NCBI GenBank assembly: GCA_016716275.1
Contig: JADJWR010000003.1
Span: 682,001 to 746,000, forward strand
Direction of reading: 5' to 3'
Source of the DNA: Burkholderiales bacterium
Lineage (GTDB): Bacteria; Pseudomonadota; Gammaproteobacteria; Burkholderiales; Burkholderiaceae_F
DNA length: 64,000 nt
Shown: positions 34,112 through 45,800 of the stretch, one piece after another
Numbering within the stretch: the stretch's first letter is position 1
How the letters are laid out: each line of letters begins with the position of its first letter
Made by a program: the position numbers and the translations under genes
Notes under the pieces: generated by a model
Told to the model about the DNA's origin: nothing
Databases searched by the model: none
Seen by the model: the letters and a program-made list of their open reading frames with translations, nothing else

Positions 34112-35239
34112 TCAGATGCCCAGTTCCTGGAACAGCACGGCGAAGGCCGCATCGAGCAGGATCACGTTGACGATGCCCTGCACCACCGTCGAGGTGGTGG
34201 CCAGGCCGACCGCGCGCGTGTCGCGGCCGACATGCATGCCCATCCGGCAGCCGATCACCGCGACAGCCAGCGCGAACACCGGCGTCTTGACCAGGCCGGC
34301 CCACACGTGGCTGATGTCGAGCGCGAAGTGCAGCCGGTCGGCGAAGGCCACCGGCGGTATGCCGAGCATCGCGTCGGCGACCAGGCCGGCGCCGACCAGG
34401 CCGGCCACGAGGCCGATGAACGACAGCAGCGGCAGGGCGATCAGCAGCGCCAGCACGCGCGGCACCACCAGCACCTGCATCGGCGACAGGCCGAGTGTGC
34501 GGATCGCGTCGGTCTCCTCGGTCAGGCGCATCGAGCCCAGCTGCGCGGTGAAGGCGGCGCCCGAACGGCCGGCGACGATGATCGCGACGATGATCGGCGC
34601 GAACTCGCGCGACATGCCGATGCCGACGCCGTCGACCACGAAGATGTTGGCGCCGTACTGCTCGGCCTGCAGCCCGAGCAGGTAGGCGAACACCACGCCG
34701 ATCAGCAGCGTGACCAGGATCACCACCGGGATCGCGTTCAGGCATGCCTGCTCGAGCTGCGTGGTCAGCTCGCGCAGCCGCAGGCGGCGCGGCGAGCGAG
34801 CGACCTCGACGAAGGCGGCCAGCATCTCGCCCATGAAGTTCAGGTGCTCGACGCCCTCGCGCAAGATGATCGTGGCGTGCACGCCGATGCTCGCCAGCCA
34901 GCCGCGCCGCGCGGTGGGCACGGCCTCGGCGAGCGCCGTGCCCCGCCGCAGCACGCCGTCGAGCACGCGCCGGTGCGGTGCCGAGAAACCCTGCCAGCGG
35001 ATCGCCGCGGGATCGACGCCGGCGGCAGCGAGCGAACGGACCAGCTGCAGCGCGGCGGCCGAGTCGAGCGAGGCGAGCTTCTCGCCGTCGACCGTCAGCG
35101 GCGCGCGCGGTCGCGCGCCGGCGAGCTCGGGCGCCAGCGCTGGCAGCTCGGCCAGCCGCCACGCCCCCGCGAGCGTCAGCCGCAGGCCGTCGTCGCTCAG
35201 GTCGAAGTGCCGGGCGGAGCCGCGGTCGGTCATCGGCAC
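34112..35239 (-). CDS. mlaE: MlaE-type permease with N-terminal STAS domain
   Basis: 375 aa. Residues about 10-95 form a STAS-like domain (LTLAGAWRLAELPAL and a SLDSAAALQLVRSL segment), and the rest is an MlaE permease: EQACLNAIPVVILVTLLIGV, FVVDGVGIGMSREFAPIIVA, GRSGAAFTAQLGSMRLTEET. This fused STAS-MlaE form replaces the separate MlaB. It is the first gene of the minus-strand lipid-transport operon. ATG at 35239 or 35233 could both serve. Confidence 0.9.
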   Translation of the reverse strand: MPMTDRGSARHFDLSDDGLRLTLAGAWRLAELPALAPELAGARPRAPLTVDGEKLASLDSAAALQLVRSLAAAGVDPAAIRWQGFSAPHRRVLDGVLRRGTALAEAVPTARRGWLASIGVHATIILREGVEHLNFMGEMLAAFVEVARSPRRLRLRELTTQLEQACLNAIPVVILVTLLIGVVFAYLLGLQAEQYGANIFVVDGVGIGMSREFAPIIVAIIVAGRSGAAFTAQLGSMRLTEETDAIRTLGLSPMQVLVVPRVLALLIALPLLSFIGLVAGLVGAGLVADAMLGIPPVAFADRLHFALDISHVWAGLVKTPVFALAVAVIGCRMGMHVGRDTRAVGLATTSTVVQGIVNVILLDAAFAVLFQELGI

Positions 35240-35270
35240 GTCGGCGCGGCCCGCCGGTCCGGCCGCCGCC

Positions 35271-38090
<2,820 letters not shown>

Positions 38091-38174
38091 TCGTTCTTCC
38101 TCAGTCGAAGATGGACATCGTAAAGAAAACCGCGGCCGTCCAGCGAGGCAACGGGGTCGCGTAGATCGGGTGAC

Positions 38175-38522
38175 TCAGCGCTGCCGGCGGCAGCGCAGCG
38201 GCTCGGGCAGGTCGGCGAGCTGCAGCGCCGCCTCGTCGCCCTTTTCGTGCCACGTGAGCCTGCCGTCGGCGCTGGCGAACGACACGCCGGAGGCGCTGCG
38301 GGTGCGCTCGACCGCGACGCGCGTTCCGGCATAGGTCAGCCAGGCCGCCTCGGACGGGCGGCGCGGATGGAAGTTGAGCAGCACGCTGCGCTCGTTCTCG
38401 CACAGCCAGGTGGTGGTCAGCGGCCGGTCGCGGCCGACGCTGGCCGGCTCCGGCGGCTGCGCCAGCACGGCGCCGGCCGCCGTCAGCAGCATCAGCACGG
38501 GCAGCAGGGTTGGCGCGCCCAT
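38175..38522 (-). CDS. MliC-like lysozyme-inhibitor domain protein
   Basis: 115 aa. A signal peptide (GAPTLLPVLMLLTAAGAVLA) is followed by a small domain with the MliC/PliC pattern: TTTWLCENERSVLLNFHP, AAWLTYAGTRVAVER, SASGVSFASADGRLTWHEKG and a terminal LRCRRQR, with the two Cys in disulfide position. These periplasmic proteins bind C-type lysozyme and protect the wall. There is no lipobox. It lies between acnA and mdh on the same strand. Confidence 0.75.
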   Translation of the reverse strand: MGAPTLLPVLMLLTAAGAVLAQPPEPASVGRDRPLTTTWLCENERSVLLNFHPRRPSEAAWLTYAGTRVAVERTRSASGVSFASADGRLTWHEKGDEAALQLADLPEPLRCRRQR

Positions 38523-38617
38523 CGCCTCATCCGGCGGCGGGCAACGGTGGCCGGGTGCCGCCCGCCCGCAGCAGGACCGCCGCCGCAAGTTGCTTCCCGT
38601 CCACCTCGCGCGGCCGC

Positions 38618-39607
38618 CTAGCCGAGCAGGTGCTTGACGCCGTCGCGCTCTTCGAGCAGCTCCTTCAGCGTGGCGTCCATCTTGCCGCGCGACCACTCGT
38701 CGATCTCGAGGCCCCTGACCATCTCGAACTTGCCGGCGGCGGTGGTGACCGGGAAGCCGTAGATGATGTCTTCCGGGATGCCGTAGCTGCCGTCGGAGGC
38801 GATGCCCATCGTGACCCAGCGGCCGCCGGTGCCGTGCACCCAGTCGCGGATGTGGTCGATCGCGGCGCTGGCGGCGGAGGCTGCCGACGACAGGCCGCGC
38901 GCCTCGATGATCGCCGCGCCGCGCTTGCCCACCGTCGGGATGTAGGTGTCGCGGTACCAGGCCTGGTCGTTGACCAGGCCGACGGCGTTCTGGCCGGCGA
39001 TGGTGGCGAAGCGGATGTCCGGGTACATGGTCGGCGAGTGGTTGCCCCAGACGACCAGCTTCTCGATCGACGAGACCGGCTTGCCGGTGCGCGCCGCCAG
39101 CTGCGACAGGGCGCGGTTGTGGTCGAGCCGCATCATCGCCGTGAAGGCGGTCTTCGGCAGCGACGGCGCCGACTTCATCGCGATGTGGGCGTTGGTGTTG
39201 GCCGGGTTGCCGACCACCAGCACCTTGACGCTGCGGCTGGCCGCGGCGTCGAGCGCCTTGCCCTGGGCGGTGAAGATCTGCGCGTTGGCCGCCAGCAGGT
39301 CCTTGCGCTCCATGCCCGGGCCGCGCGGGCGGGCGCCGACCAGCAGGGCGATCTCGGCGTCCTTGAACGCCGCCATCGGGTCGCTGTGCGCCTGCATGCC
39401 GGCCAGCAGCGGGAAGGCGCAGTCGTCCAGCTCCATCATCACGCCCTTGAGCGCCTTCTGCGCCTTCTCGTCCGGGATCTCCAGCAGCTGCAGGATGACC
39501 GGCTGGTCGTTGCCGAGCATCTGGCCGGAGGCGATGCGGAACAGGAGCGAGTAGCCGATCTGGCCGGCGGCGCCGGTGACTGCGACACGGACGGGGGTCT
39601 TGGTCAT
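38618..39607 (-). CDS. mdh: malate dehydrogenase
   Basis: 329 aa, the usual length for betaproteobacterial Mdh. NAD site VAVTGAAGQIGYSLLFRIA; substrate Arg loop GARPRGPGMERKDLL; VVGNPANTNA; catalytic His in VVWGNHSPTMYPD. Oxidises malate to oxaloacetate with NAD. It is divergent from the GntR regulator across a gap that holds a palindrome, and therefore may be controlled by it. Confidence 0.97.
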   Translation of the reverse strand: MTKTPVRVAVTGAAGQIGYSLLFRIASGQMLGNDQPVILQLLEIPDEKAQKALKGVMMELDDCAFPLLAGMQAHSDPMAAFKDAEIALLVGARPRGPGMERKDLLAANAQIFTAQGKALDAAASRSVKVLVVGNPANTNAHIAMKSAPSLPKTAFTAMMRLDHNRALSQLAARTGKPVSSIEKLVVWGNHSPTMYPDIRFATIAGQNAVGLVNDQAWYRDTYIPTVGKRGAAIIEARGLSSAASAASAAIDHIRDWVHGTGGRWVTMGIASDGSYGIPEDIIYGFPVTTAAGKFEMVRGLEIDEWSRGKMDATLKELLEERDGVKHLLG

Positions 39608-39756
39608 GGAGGTCTCCGAAAGGGAAGCAAGAGGCTAGCGCAGGGCAGGCGGGCAAACCTTGACCAAGGTCGGCTCGACCCCGCGGCGGGGAACGCGAAC
39701 GACGGGCAGGGCGGACACGGCGGGGCCGGTGGACGGCGTGTGCGCGGGCGGCAGCG

Positions 39757-39788
39757 TGGACAGGCGTAGTATAGGTCTTGTATAAGAC
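39757..39788 (+). promoter_or_regulatory. candidate GntR operator with overlapping promoter
   Basis: GTCTTGTATAAGAC (39775-39788) is an inverted repeat, arms GTCTT/AAGAC around GTAT, in the 225-nt gap between divergent mdh and gntR. A fair promoter for gntR overlaps it: TGGACA at 39757-39762, 18 nt, TATAAG at 39781-39786. The operator would cover the -10 element. The repeat length fits GntR/HutC dimer sites. Binding is inferred. Confidence 0.55.
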
Positions 39789-39832
39789 ATAAGATTCCAT
39801 TGACCCGGGGCCGCCCGTCTCGCCGTCCGCCG

Positions 39833-40600
39833 ATGCCTGTCGCCACCGACCGCAGCCCGAACGCCGAGCGCCAGCGCGACGCGGTCTTCCTGCCGCTGTA
39901 CAAGCAGATCAAGTCGCTGCTGGTGCAGCGGCTGCAGCAGGGCGAGTGGAAGCCCGGCGAGCCGATCCCCAGCGAACTGGAACTGGCGGCCCGCTTCCAG
40001 GTGAGCCAGGGGACGGTGCGCAAGGCGGTCGACGAACTGGCCGCCGAGAACCTGCTGGTCCGCCGGCAGGGCAAGGGAACCTTCGTCGCCACCCACCAGG
40101 ACCAGGAGCCGCGCGCCCAGTACCGCTTCCTGCGCCTGGTGCCCGACGACGGCGAGGCGGTGCCGACGCAGAGCAGCTTCCTCGCCTGCCGCCGCACCAG
40201 GGCGCCGGCCGACGTCGCGCAACAGCTGGCACTGCGCAGCGGCGAGGCGGTGATCTACGTGCGGCGCCTGCTCGCCGTCGGCGGGGCGCCGCTGGTGCTC
40301 GACGACATCTGGCTGCCGGCGGCGCTTTTCCGCGGCCTGACGTCGGAGCGGCTGGCCGAGTACCGGGGACCGCTCTACGGTCTTTTCGAGGCCGAGTTCG
40401 GCACGCGGATGATCCGAGCCGACGAGCGCATCCGCGCGGTGGCGGCGGCCGGCGACGTGGCGGCGCTGCTGGCGGTGGCACCGGGCTCGCCCCTGCTGCT
40501 GGTCGACCGCGTTTCCTACACCTACCGCGAGCAGCCGGTGGAAGTGCGACGCGGCTGCTGCGTGACGACCCATTACCACTATCACAACGAACTGTTCTGA
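39833..40600 (+). CDS. GntR/HutC-family regulator with UTRA ligand domain
   Basis: 255 aa from ATG at 39833 (an in-frame TTG at 39800 is the alternative). The winged helix, about 20-90, has LYKQIKSLLVQRLQQGEWKP, PSELELAARFQVSQGTVRKA and RRQGKGTFVA. The C-terminal UTRA domain (about 100-250) ends in the usual Tyr/His-rich TTHYHYHNELF. It sits between mdh and sdhCDAB, so it probably senses a metabolite and controls the TCA genes on both sides; the ligand is unknown. Confidence 0.9.
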   Translation: MPVATDRSPNAERQRDAVFLPLYKQIKSLLVQRLQQGEWKPGEPIPSELELAARFQVSQGTVRKAVDELAAENLLVRRQGKGTFVATHQDQEPRAQYRFLRLVPDDGEAVPTQSSFLACRRTRAPADVAQQLALRSGEAVIYVRRLLAVGGAPLVLDDIWLPAALFRGLTSERLAEYRGPLYGLFEAEFGTRMIRADERIRAVAAAGDVAALLAVAPGSPLLLVDRVSYTYREQPVEVRRGCCVTTHYHYHNELF

Positions 40601-40711
40601 CCGACTCGGGCAGCGTCGCCCGCGGATTTGTTCGGCCGCGATGAATTCGGCGAGAATATGCGCCGCCTCGTGCCCGACGGCACGGCACTCCTCCCCCTTC
40701 CCCGGCTTCCA

Positions 40712-41125
40712 ATGAGCACAACGCTGCAAGACAAGAAGCGACCGGAGTTCAGGAACATCCACGTCACGCAGCTCGCCGGCTACCGGCTGCCGGCGGCGGG
40801 CATGGTGTCGATCATGCATCGGGTGAGCGGCGCGCTGATGTTCCTGCTGCTCGCGCCGCTGATCTGGCTGCTGCAGCTGAGCCTCGCCTCGGAGCTGAGC
40901 TTCGCGCGGCTGCAGGAGATCGCCGGGCAGTGGTGGGTCAGGCTCGTCTTCGTCGGCCTGGTCTGGGCGCTGCTGCATCACCTGATCGCCGGCATCCGGT
41001 TCCTGCTGCTCGACCTGCACGTCGGCATCGACAAGGCGGCGTCGGCGAGTTCGGCGCTGGCGGTGTTCGCCGTCAGCCTGCCGCTGACGCTGCTGGCGGC
41101 GCTGCGCATCTTCGGAGTGTTCTGA
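40712..41125 (+). CDS. sdhC: succinate dehydrogenase cytochrome b556 subunit
   Basis: 137 aa from ATG at 40712, giving the normal SdhC start (KRPEFRNIHVTQLAGYRLP). Three membrane helices follow; SIMHRVSGALMFLLLAP has the family Ser/Arg of the quinone site, and HHLIAGIRFLLLDLH carries the haem b His. It anchors complex II and passes electrons to quinone. sdhD follows after 2 nt. Confidence 0.95.
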   Translation: MSTTLQDKKRPEFRNIHVTQLAGYRLPAAGMVSIMHRVSGALMFLLLAPLIWLLQLSLASELSFARLQEIAGQWWVRLVFVGLVWALLHHLIAGIRFLLLDLHVGIDKAASASSALAVFAVSLPLTLLAALRIFGVF

Positions 41126-41127
41126 CC

Positions 41128-41484
41128 ATGTCGATCGGAGCGAAACGGCTGGTGGTCGGCGCGCACTACGGGCTGCGCGACTGGCTGGGGCAACGGGTGA
41201 GCGCCGTCGTCCTCGGCGTCTACGCGATCGGCCTGCTGGCCTACGTGGTGCTGGCCGACCGCCTCGATTACGAGCGCTGGGCGGCGTTGTTCGCCACGCC
41301 GTGGATGAAGGTGGCGACGCTGCTGGTGCTGGCCGCGCTCTTCTATCACGCGTGGGTCGGCATGCGCGACCTGTGGATGGACTACGTCAAGCCGGTCGGC
41401 GTCCGGCTGACGCTGCAGGTGCTGACCGTGCTGTACCTGCTCGGCTGCGCGGTATGGTCCGTGCAGGTTCTGTGGAGCGTCTGA
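41128..41484 (+). CDS. sdhD: succinate dehydrogenase membrane anchor subunit
   Basis: 118 aa with three membrane helices. GLRDWLGQRVSAVVLGVYAI near the N-terminus and YHAWVGMRDLWMDYVKP (haem His and quinone-site Asp region) identify it. Its stop shares a base with the sdhA start (TGATG). Confidence 0.95.
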   Translation: MSIGAKRLVVGAHYGLRDWLGQRVSAVVLGVYAIGLLAYVVLADRLDYERWAALFATPWMKVATLLVLAALFYHAWVGMRDLWMDYVKPVGVRLTLQVLTVLYLLGCAVWSVQVLWSV

Positions 41485-43265
41485 TGGCACTATCCGCTTC
41501 AACGGCTCCGCGCCGCCGCTTCGACGCAGTGATCGTCGGCGCCGGCGGCGCCGGCATGCGCTGCTCGCTGCAGCTGGCCCAGGCGGGCCTGAACGTCGCC
41601 GTGCTGTCGAAGGTCTTCCCGACCCGCTCGCACACGGTCGCCGCGCAGGGCGGCATCGGCGCCTCGCTCGGCAACATGACCGAGGACCAGTGGCTGTGGC
41701 ACATGTTCGACACGGTCAAGGGCTCCGACTACCTCGGCGACCAGGACGCGATCGAGTTCATGTGCCGCGAGGCGCCGAAGGTGGTCTACGAGCTCGAGCA
41801 CTTCGGCATGCCTTTCGACCGCAACCCGGACGGCACCATCTACCAGCGGCCGTTCGGCGGCCACTCGGCCAACTTCGGCGAGAAGCCGGTGCCGCGCGCC
41901 TGCGCCGCCGCCGACCGCACCGGCCACGCGCTGCTGCACACGCTGTACCAGCGCAACGTCGCGGCGCGCACGCAGTTCTTCGTCGAGTGGATGGCGCTGG
42001 ACCTGATCATGGACGCCGACGGCGACTGTGTCGGCGTGGTCGCGCTGGAGATGGAAACCGGCGAAGTGATGATCTTCGAGGGCAAGACGACGGTGCTCGC
42101 CACCGGCGGCGCCGGCCGCATCTTCGCCGCCTCGACCAACGCCTACATCAATACCGGCGACGGCCTGGGGCTGGCGGCGCGCGCCGGCATCCCGCTGCAG
42201 GACCTCGAGTTCTGGCAGTTCCATCCGACCGGCGTGGCCGGCGCCGGCGTGCTGATCACCGAGGGCGTGCGCGGCGAGGGCGGCATTCTGCTGAACTCCA
42301 ATGGCGAGCGCTTCATGGAGCGCTACGCGCCGACGCTGAAGGACCTGGCGCCACGCGACTTCGTCTCGCGGTCGATGGACCAGGAGATCAAGGAAGGGCG
42401 GGGCTGCGGTCCGGACAAGGACCACGTGCTGCTGAAGCTCGATCACCTCGGCGCCGAGACGATCATGAAGCGGCTGCCGGGAATCCGGGAAATCTCGATC
42501 AAGTTCGCCAACATCGACCCGATCCGCGAGCCGATCCCGGTAGTGCCGACGCTGCACTATCAGATGGGCGGAATCCCGGCCAATTACCACGGCGAGGTCG
42601 TTGCGCCGAAGGGCGGCAATCCCACTGCCGTCGTAGGCGGCCTGTACGCGATCGGCGAGTGCTCGTGCGTCAGCGTGCACGGCGCCAATCGGCTGGGTAC
42701 CAACTCGCTGCTCGACCTGGTGGTGTTCGGCCGCTCGGCCGGCAACCACATCGTCGACAGTCTGCGTCGCGAACCGCGGGAGAACAAGCCGCTGCCGGCC
42801 GGCGCCGGCGAGGCGACGTTGGCGCGGCTGGCGGCGCTCGATGGGCGCGAGAAGGGCGAACGCACGCAGGACGTCGCCGACGAGATCCGCCGCACGATGC
42901 AGAACCATTGCGGCGTGTTCCGCACCGGCAGCCTGTTGTCCGAGGGCAAGCGCAGGATCATGGCGCTTGACGAGCGGCGAAGGCACGTGGCGATCACCGA
43001 CAAGTCGAAGGTCTTCAACACCGCCCGCATCGAGGCGCTGGAACTCGACAACCTGATCGAGACCGCCAAGGCGACCATCGTCTCGGCCGAGGCGCGCACC
43101 GAAAGCCGCGGCGCGCACGCCCGCGACGACTATCCCGAGCGCGACGACGCCAACTGGATCAAGCACACGCTGTGGTACTCGGACGGCAACCGGCTCGCCT
43201 ACAAGCCGGTGAACATGAAGCCGCTGACGGTCGAGACCTTCCAGCCGAAGAAACGCACCTTCTGA
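41484..43265 (+). CDS. sdhA: succinate dehydrogenase flavoprotein subunit
   Basis: 593 aa. FAD-binding VIVGAGGAGMRCSLQLAQAG; the covalent-flavin His is in RSHTVAAQGGIGASL. Substrate residues lie in FWQFHPTGVAGAGVLITEG and MGGIPANYHGEVV; HGANRLGTNSLLDLVVFGR is also typical. Oxidises succinate to fumarate on the cytoplasmic side of complex II. sdhB follows after 14 nt. Confidence 0.98.
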   Translation: MALSASTAPRRRFDAVIVGAGGAGMRCSLQLAQAGLNVAVLSKVFPTRSHTVAAQGGIGASLGNMTEDQWLWHMFDTVKGSDYLGDQDAIEFMCREAPKVVYELEHFGMPFDRNPDGTIYQRPFGGHSANFGEKPVPRACAAADRTGHALLHTLYQRNVAARTQFFVEWMALDLIMDADGDCVGVVALEMETGEVMIFEGKTTVLATGGAGRIFAASTNAYINTGDGLGLAARAGIPLQDLEFWQFHPTGVAGAGVLITEGVRGEGGILLNSNGERFMERYAPTLKDLAPRDFVSRSMDQEIKEGRGCGPDKDHVLLKLDHLGAETIMKRLPGIREISIKFANIDPIREPIPVVPTLHYQMGGIPANYHGEVVAPKGGNPTAVVGGLYAIGECSCVSVHGANRLGTNSLLDLVVFGRSAGNHIVDSLRREPRENKPLPAGAGEATLARLAALDGREKGERTQDVADEIRRTMQNHCGVFRTGSLLSEGKRRIMALDERRRHVAITDKSKVFNTARIEALELDNLIETAKATIVSAEARTESRGAHARDDYPERDDANWIKHTLWYSDGNRLAYKPVNMKPLTVETFQPKKRTF

Positions 43266-43279
43266 CGGAGCACCGATCG

Positions 43280-44032
43280 ATGACCGCCAGCAGCGCAAAC
43301 GAAGCCCAGGCAGTGGCCGCCGCCGGCCGGGTGGTGAAGTTCCAGATCTACCGCTACGACCCGGACAAGGACGCCCGGCCGTACATGCAGAACCTGGAGG
43401 TGCGGCTGGCACCGACCGACAAGATGCTGCTCGACGCGCTGATCCGCATCAAGAGCGACGTCGACGACAGCCTGGCGCTGCGCCGTTCCTGCCGCGAAGG
43501 GGTGTGCGGCTCGGACGCGATGAACATCAACGGCAAGAACGGGCTGGCCTGCATCACCAACCTGCGCGAGCTGAAGGAGCCGATCGTCCTGAAGCCGCTG
43601 CCGGGGCTGCCGGTGGTGCGGGATCTGATCGTCGACATGACGCACTTCTTCAACCAGTACCACTCGGTGAAGCCGTACCTGATCAACGACACGCCGCCGC
43701 CGGAGAAGGAGCGGCTGCAGTCGCCGGCCGAGCGCGAGGAGCTCGACGGGCTGTACGAGTGCATCCTGTGCGCCTGCTGCTCGACCTCCTGCCCGAGCTT
43801 CTGGTGGAACCCGGACAAGTTCGTCGGGCCGGCCGGCCTGCTGCAGGCCTACCGCTTCATCGCCGACAGCCGCGACCAGGCCACCGGCGAGCGGCTCGAC
43901 AACCTGATGGACCCTTATCGCCTGTTCCGCTGCCACACCATCATGAACTGCGTCGACGTCTGCCCGAAGGGGCTGAACCCGACGCGGGCGATCGGCAAGA
44001 TCAAGGAACTGATGGTCCGCCGCGCCGTCTAG
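43280..44032 (+). CDS. sdhB: succinate dehydrogenase iron-sulfur subunit
   Basis: 250 aa. Three cluster-binding sets: [2Fe-2S] in SCREGVCGSDAM with the later Cys of NGLACI; [4Fe-4S] in CILCACCSTSCPSFWW; [3Fe-4S] in CHTIMNCVDVCPKGLNP. Carries electrons from the flavin to the quinone site. Followed 39 nt later by sdhE. Confidence 0.98.
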   Translation: MTASSANEAQAVAAAGRVVKFQIYRYDPDKDARPYMQNLEVRLAPTDKMLLDALIRIKSDVDDSLALRRSCREGVCGSDAMNINGKNGLACITNLRELKEPIVLKPLPGLPVVRDLIVDMTHFFNQYHSVKPYLINDTPPPEKERLQSPAEREELDGLYECILCACCSTSCPSFWWNPDKFVGPAGLLQAYRFIADSRDQATGERLDNLMDPYRLFRCHTIMNCVDVCPKGLNPTRAIGKIKELMVRRAV

Positions 44033-44071
44033 GCGCCGAGGACCTGAGCGCGGCCCGGCCGGCGAGCATCG

Positions 44072-44362
44072 ATGGCCGGTACGTACCCTCCGAAAGCGGA
44101 CGATCCGGGCGCCGAGCCGGTCGAGCTGCGCCGGCTGCGCTGGCGCGCCCGCCGCGGCCTGCTCGAGAACGATCTGCTGATCGGCCGTTTTCTCGACCGG
44201 CACGGCAGGACTCTTGATGCAGCGCAGAACCGGGCGCTGTCGAAGCTGCTTGAATTGCCCGACGCTGAGTTGCTCGACCTCCTGCTCGGCCGCGCGGAGC
44301 CCGCGCCGCCGATCGACGGCCCCGACGTGCGCGGGCTGCTCGAACGGATGCGCGCAGCCTGA
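44072..44362 (+). CDS. sdhE: SdhE, flavinylation factor for succinate dehydrogenase
   Basis: 96 aa, a small five-helix protein. The hallmark RGxxE motif appears as RRGLLENDLLIGRFLD, and the end QNRALSKLLELPDAELLDLL also matches. It helps attach FAD to SdhA. Placed directly between sdhB and gltA, the common betaproteobacterial order. Confidence 0.93.
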   Translation: MAGTYPPKADDPGAEPVELRRLRWRARRGLLENDLLIGRFLDRHGRTLDAAQNRALSKLLELPDAELLDLLLGRAEPAPPIDGPDVRGLLERMRAA

Positions 44363-44401
44363 CCGTCCATCGATCCTGCACCCAAGAAGCAAGGAGCTCA
44401 C

Positions 44402-45718
44402 ATGGCACTGAACCCCGCTGACGGCAAGGCGACGCTGACGTTCTCCGACGGTACCCCTTCGCTGGATCTGCCGCTTTACAAGGGCACCATCGGGCCGGAC
44501 GTGATCGACATACGCGCGCTTTACGGCAAGACCGGCAAGTTCACCTACGACCCGGGCTTCCTGTCTACGGCGTCGTGCAATTCGACCATCACCTACATCG
44601 ACGGCGACAAGGGCGAGCTGCTGTACCGGGGCTATCCGATCGAGCAACTGGCGACCAAGTGCGACTACCTGGAGACCTGCTACCTGCTGCTGTTCGGCGA
44701 GCTGCCGAATGCCGAGCAGAAGGCCGACTTCGTCGGGCGCGTGACCAAGCACACGATGGTCAACGAGCAGATGCAGTTCTTCCTGCGCGGCTTCCGCCGC
44801 GACGCGCACCCGATGGCGGTGATGACCGGCCTGGTCGGCGCGCTGTCGGCGTTCTACCCCGACTCGATGAACCTCAACGACCCGTGGCAGCGGGAGGTCT
44901 CGGCGATCCGCCTGATCGCCAAGATGCCGACGCTGGTGGCGATGGCGTACAAGTACACCATCGGCCAGCCGTACATGTATCCGCGCAACGAACTGTCGTA
45001 CGCCGGCAACTTCATGCGCATGATGTTCGCCACGCCCTGCGAGGACTACAAGCCGAACGACGTGCTGGTGCGGGCGATCGATCGCATCTTCATCCTGCAC
45101 GCCGACCACGAGCAGAACGCGTCGACCTCGACCGTGCGGCTGTGCGCCTCGAGCGGCACCAACCCGTTCGCGGCGATCGCTGCCGGCGTGGCCTGCCTGT
45201 GGGGGCCGGCGCACGGCGGCGCCAACGAAGCGTGCCTGAACATGCTGTACGACATCCAGAAGGCGGGTGGCGTGGCCAAGATCGGCGAGTTCATCTCGCA
45301 GGTCAAGGACAAGAACAGCACGGTCAAGCTGATGGGCTTCGGCCACCGTGTCTACAAGAACTACGATCCGCGCGCCAAGCTGATGCGCGAGACCTGCCAC
45401 GAAGTGCTCGGCGAACTCGGCCTGCACGACGATCCGCTGTTCAAGCTGGCGATGTCGCTGGAGAAAATCGCGCTCGAGGACGATTACTTCGTCAGCCGCA
45501 AGCTGTACCCGAACGTCGACTACTACTCGGGCATCGTGCAGAAGGCCATCGGCATCCCGGTGCCGCTGTTCACCGCCGTCTTCGCGCTGGCCCGCACGGT
45601 CGGCTGGATCGCGCAGCTGAACGAGATGATCGCCGACCCGGAATACAAGATCGGCCGGCCGCGGCAGCTCTTCGTCGGCAGCAGGCACCGCGACGTCAAG
45701 CCGATCGCGCAGAGATAG
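44402..45718 (+). CDS. gltA: citrate synthase, type I
   Basis: 438 aa, the length of hexameric NADH-sensitive citrate synthase. Catalytic His in LWGPAHGGANEACLNML, and GFGHRVYKNYDPRA holds the second His and Arg residues. AAGVACLW and YYSGIVQKAIGIPVPLFTAV are also conserved. AAGGAG before the ATG. It makes citrate from acetyl-CoA and oxaloacetate. A strong terminator follows the stop. Confidence 0.98.
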   Translation: MALNPADGKATLTFSDGTPSLDLPLYKGTIGPDVIDIRALYGKTGKFTYDPGFLSTASCNSTITYIDGDKGELLYRGYPIEQLATKCDYLETCYLLLFGELPNAEQKADFVGRVTKHTMVNEQMQFFLRGFRRDAHPMAVMTGLVGALSAFYPDSMNLNDPWQREVSAIRLIAKMPTLVAMAYKYTIGQPYMYPRNELSYAGNFMRMMFATPCEDYKPNDVLVRAIDRIFILHADHEQNASTSTVRLCASSGTNPFAAIAAGVACLWGPAHGGANEACLNMLYDIQKAGGVAKIGEFISQVKDKNSTVKLMGFGHRVYKNYDPRAKLMRETCHEVLGELGLHDDPLFKLAMSLEKIALEDDYFVSRKLYPNVDYYSGIVQKAIGIPVPLFTAVFALARTVGWIAQLNEMIADPEYKIGRPRQLFVGSRHRDVKPIAQR

Positions 45719-45740
45719 CAGGGGAGGGGCGGGGGAGGAA

Positions 45741-45769
45741 AAACGGCGCCCAAGCGGGCGCCGTTTTTT
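45741..45769 (+). terminator. rho-independent terminator after gltA
   Basis: An 11-bp perfect stem (AAACGGCGCCC with GGGCGCCGTTT, loop AAGC) ends in a TTTTTT run on plus. The left arm also starts with A residues, so it may work on minus too, at the end of the convergent hydrolase gene. Confidence 0.92.
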
Positions 45770-45800
45770 CATTCCGCCGGCCGCCGTCGGCGGCGCACGG

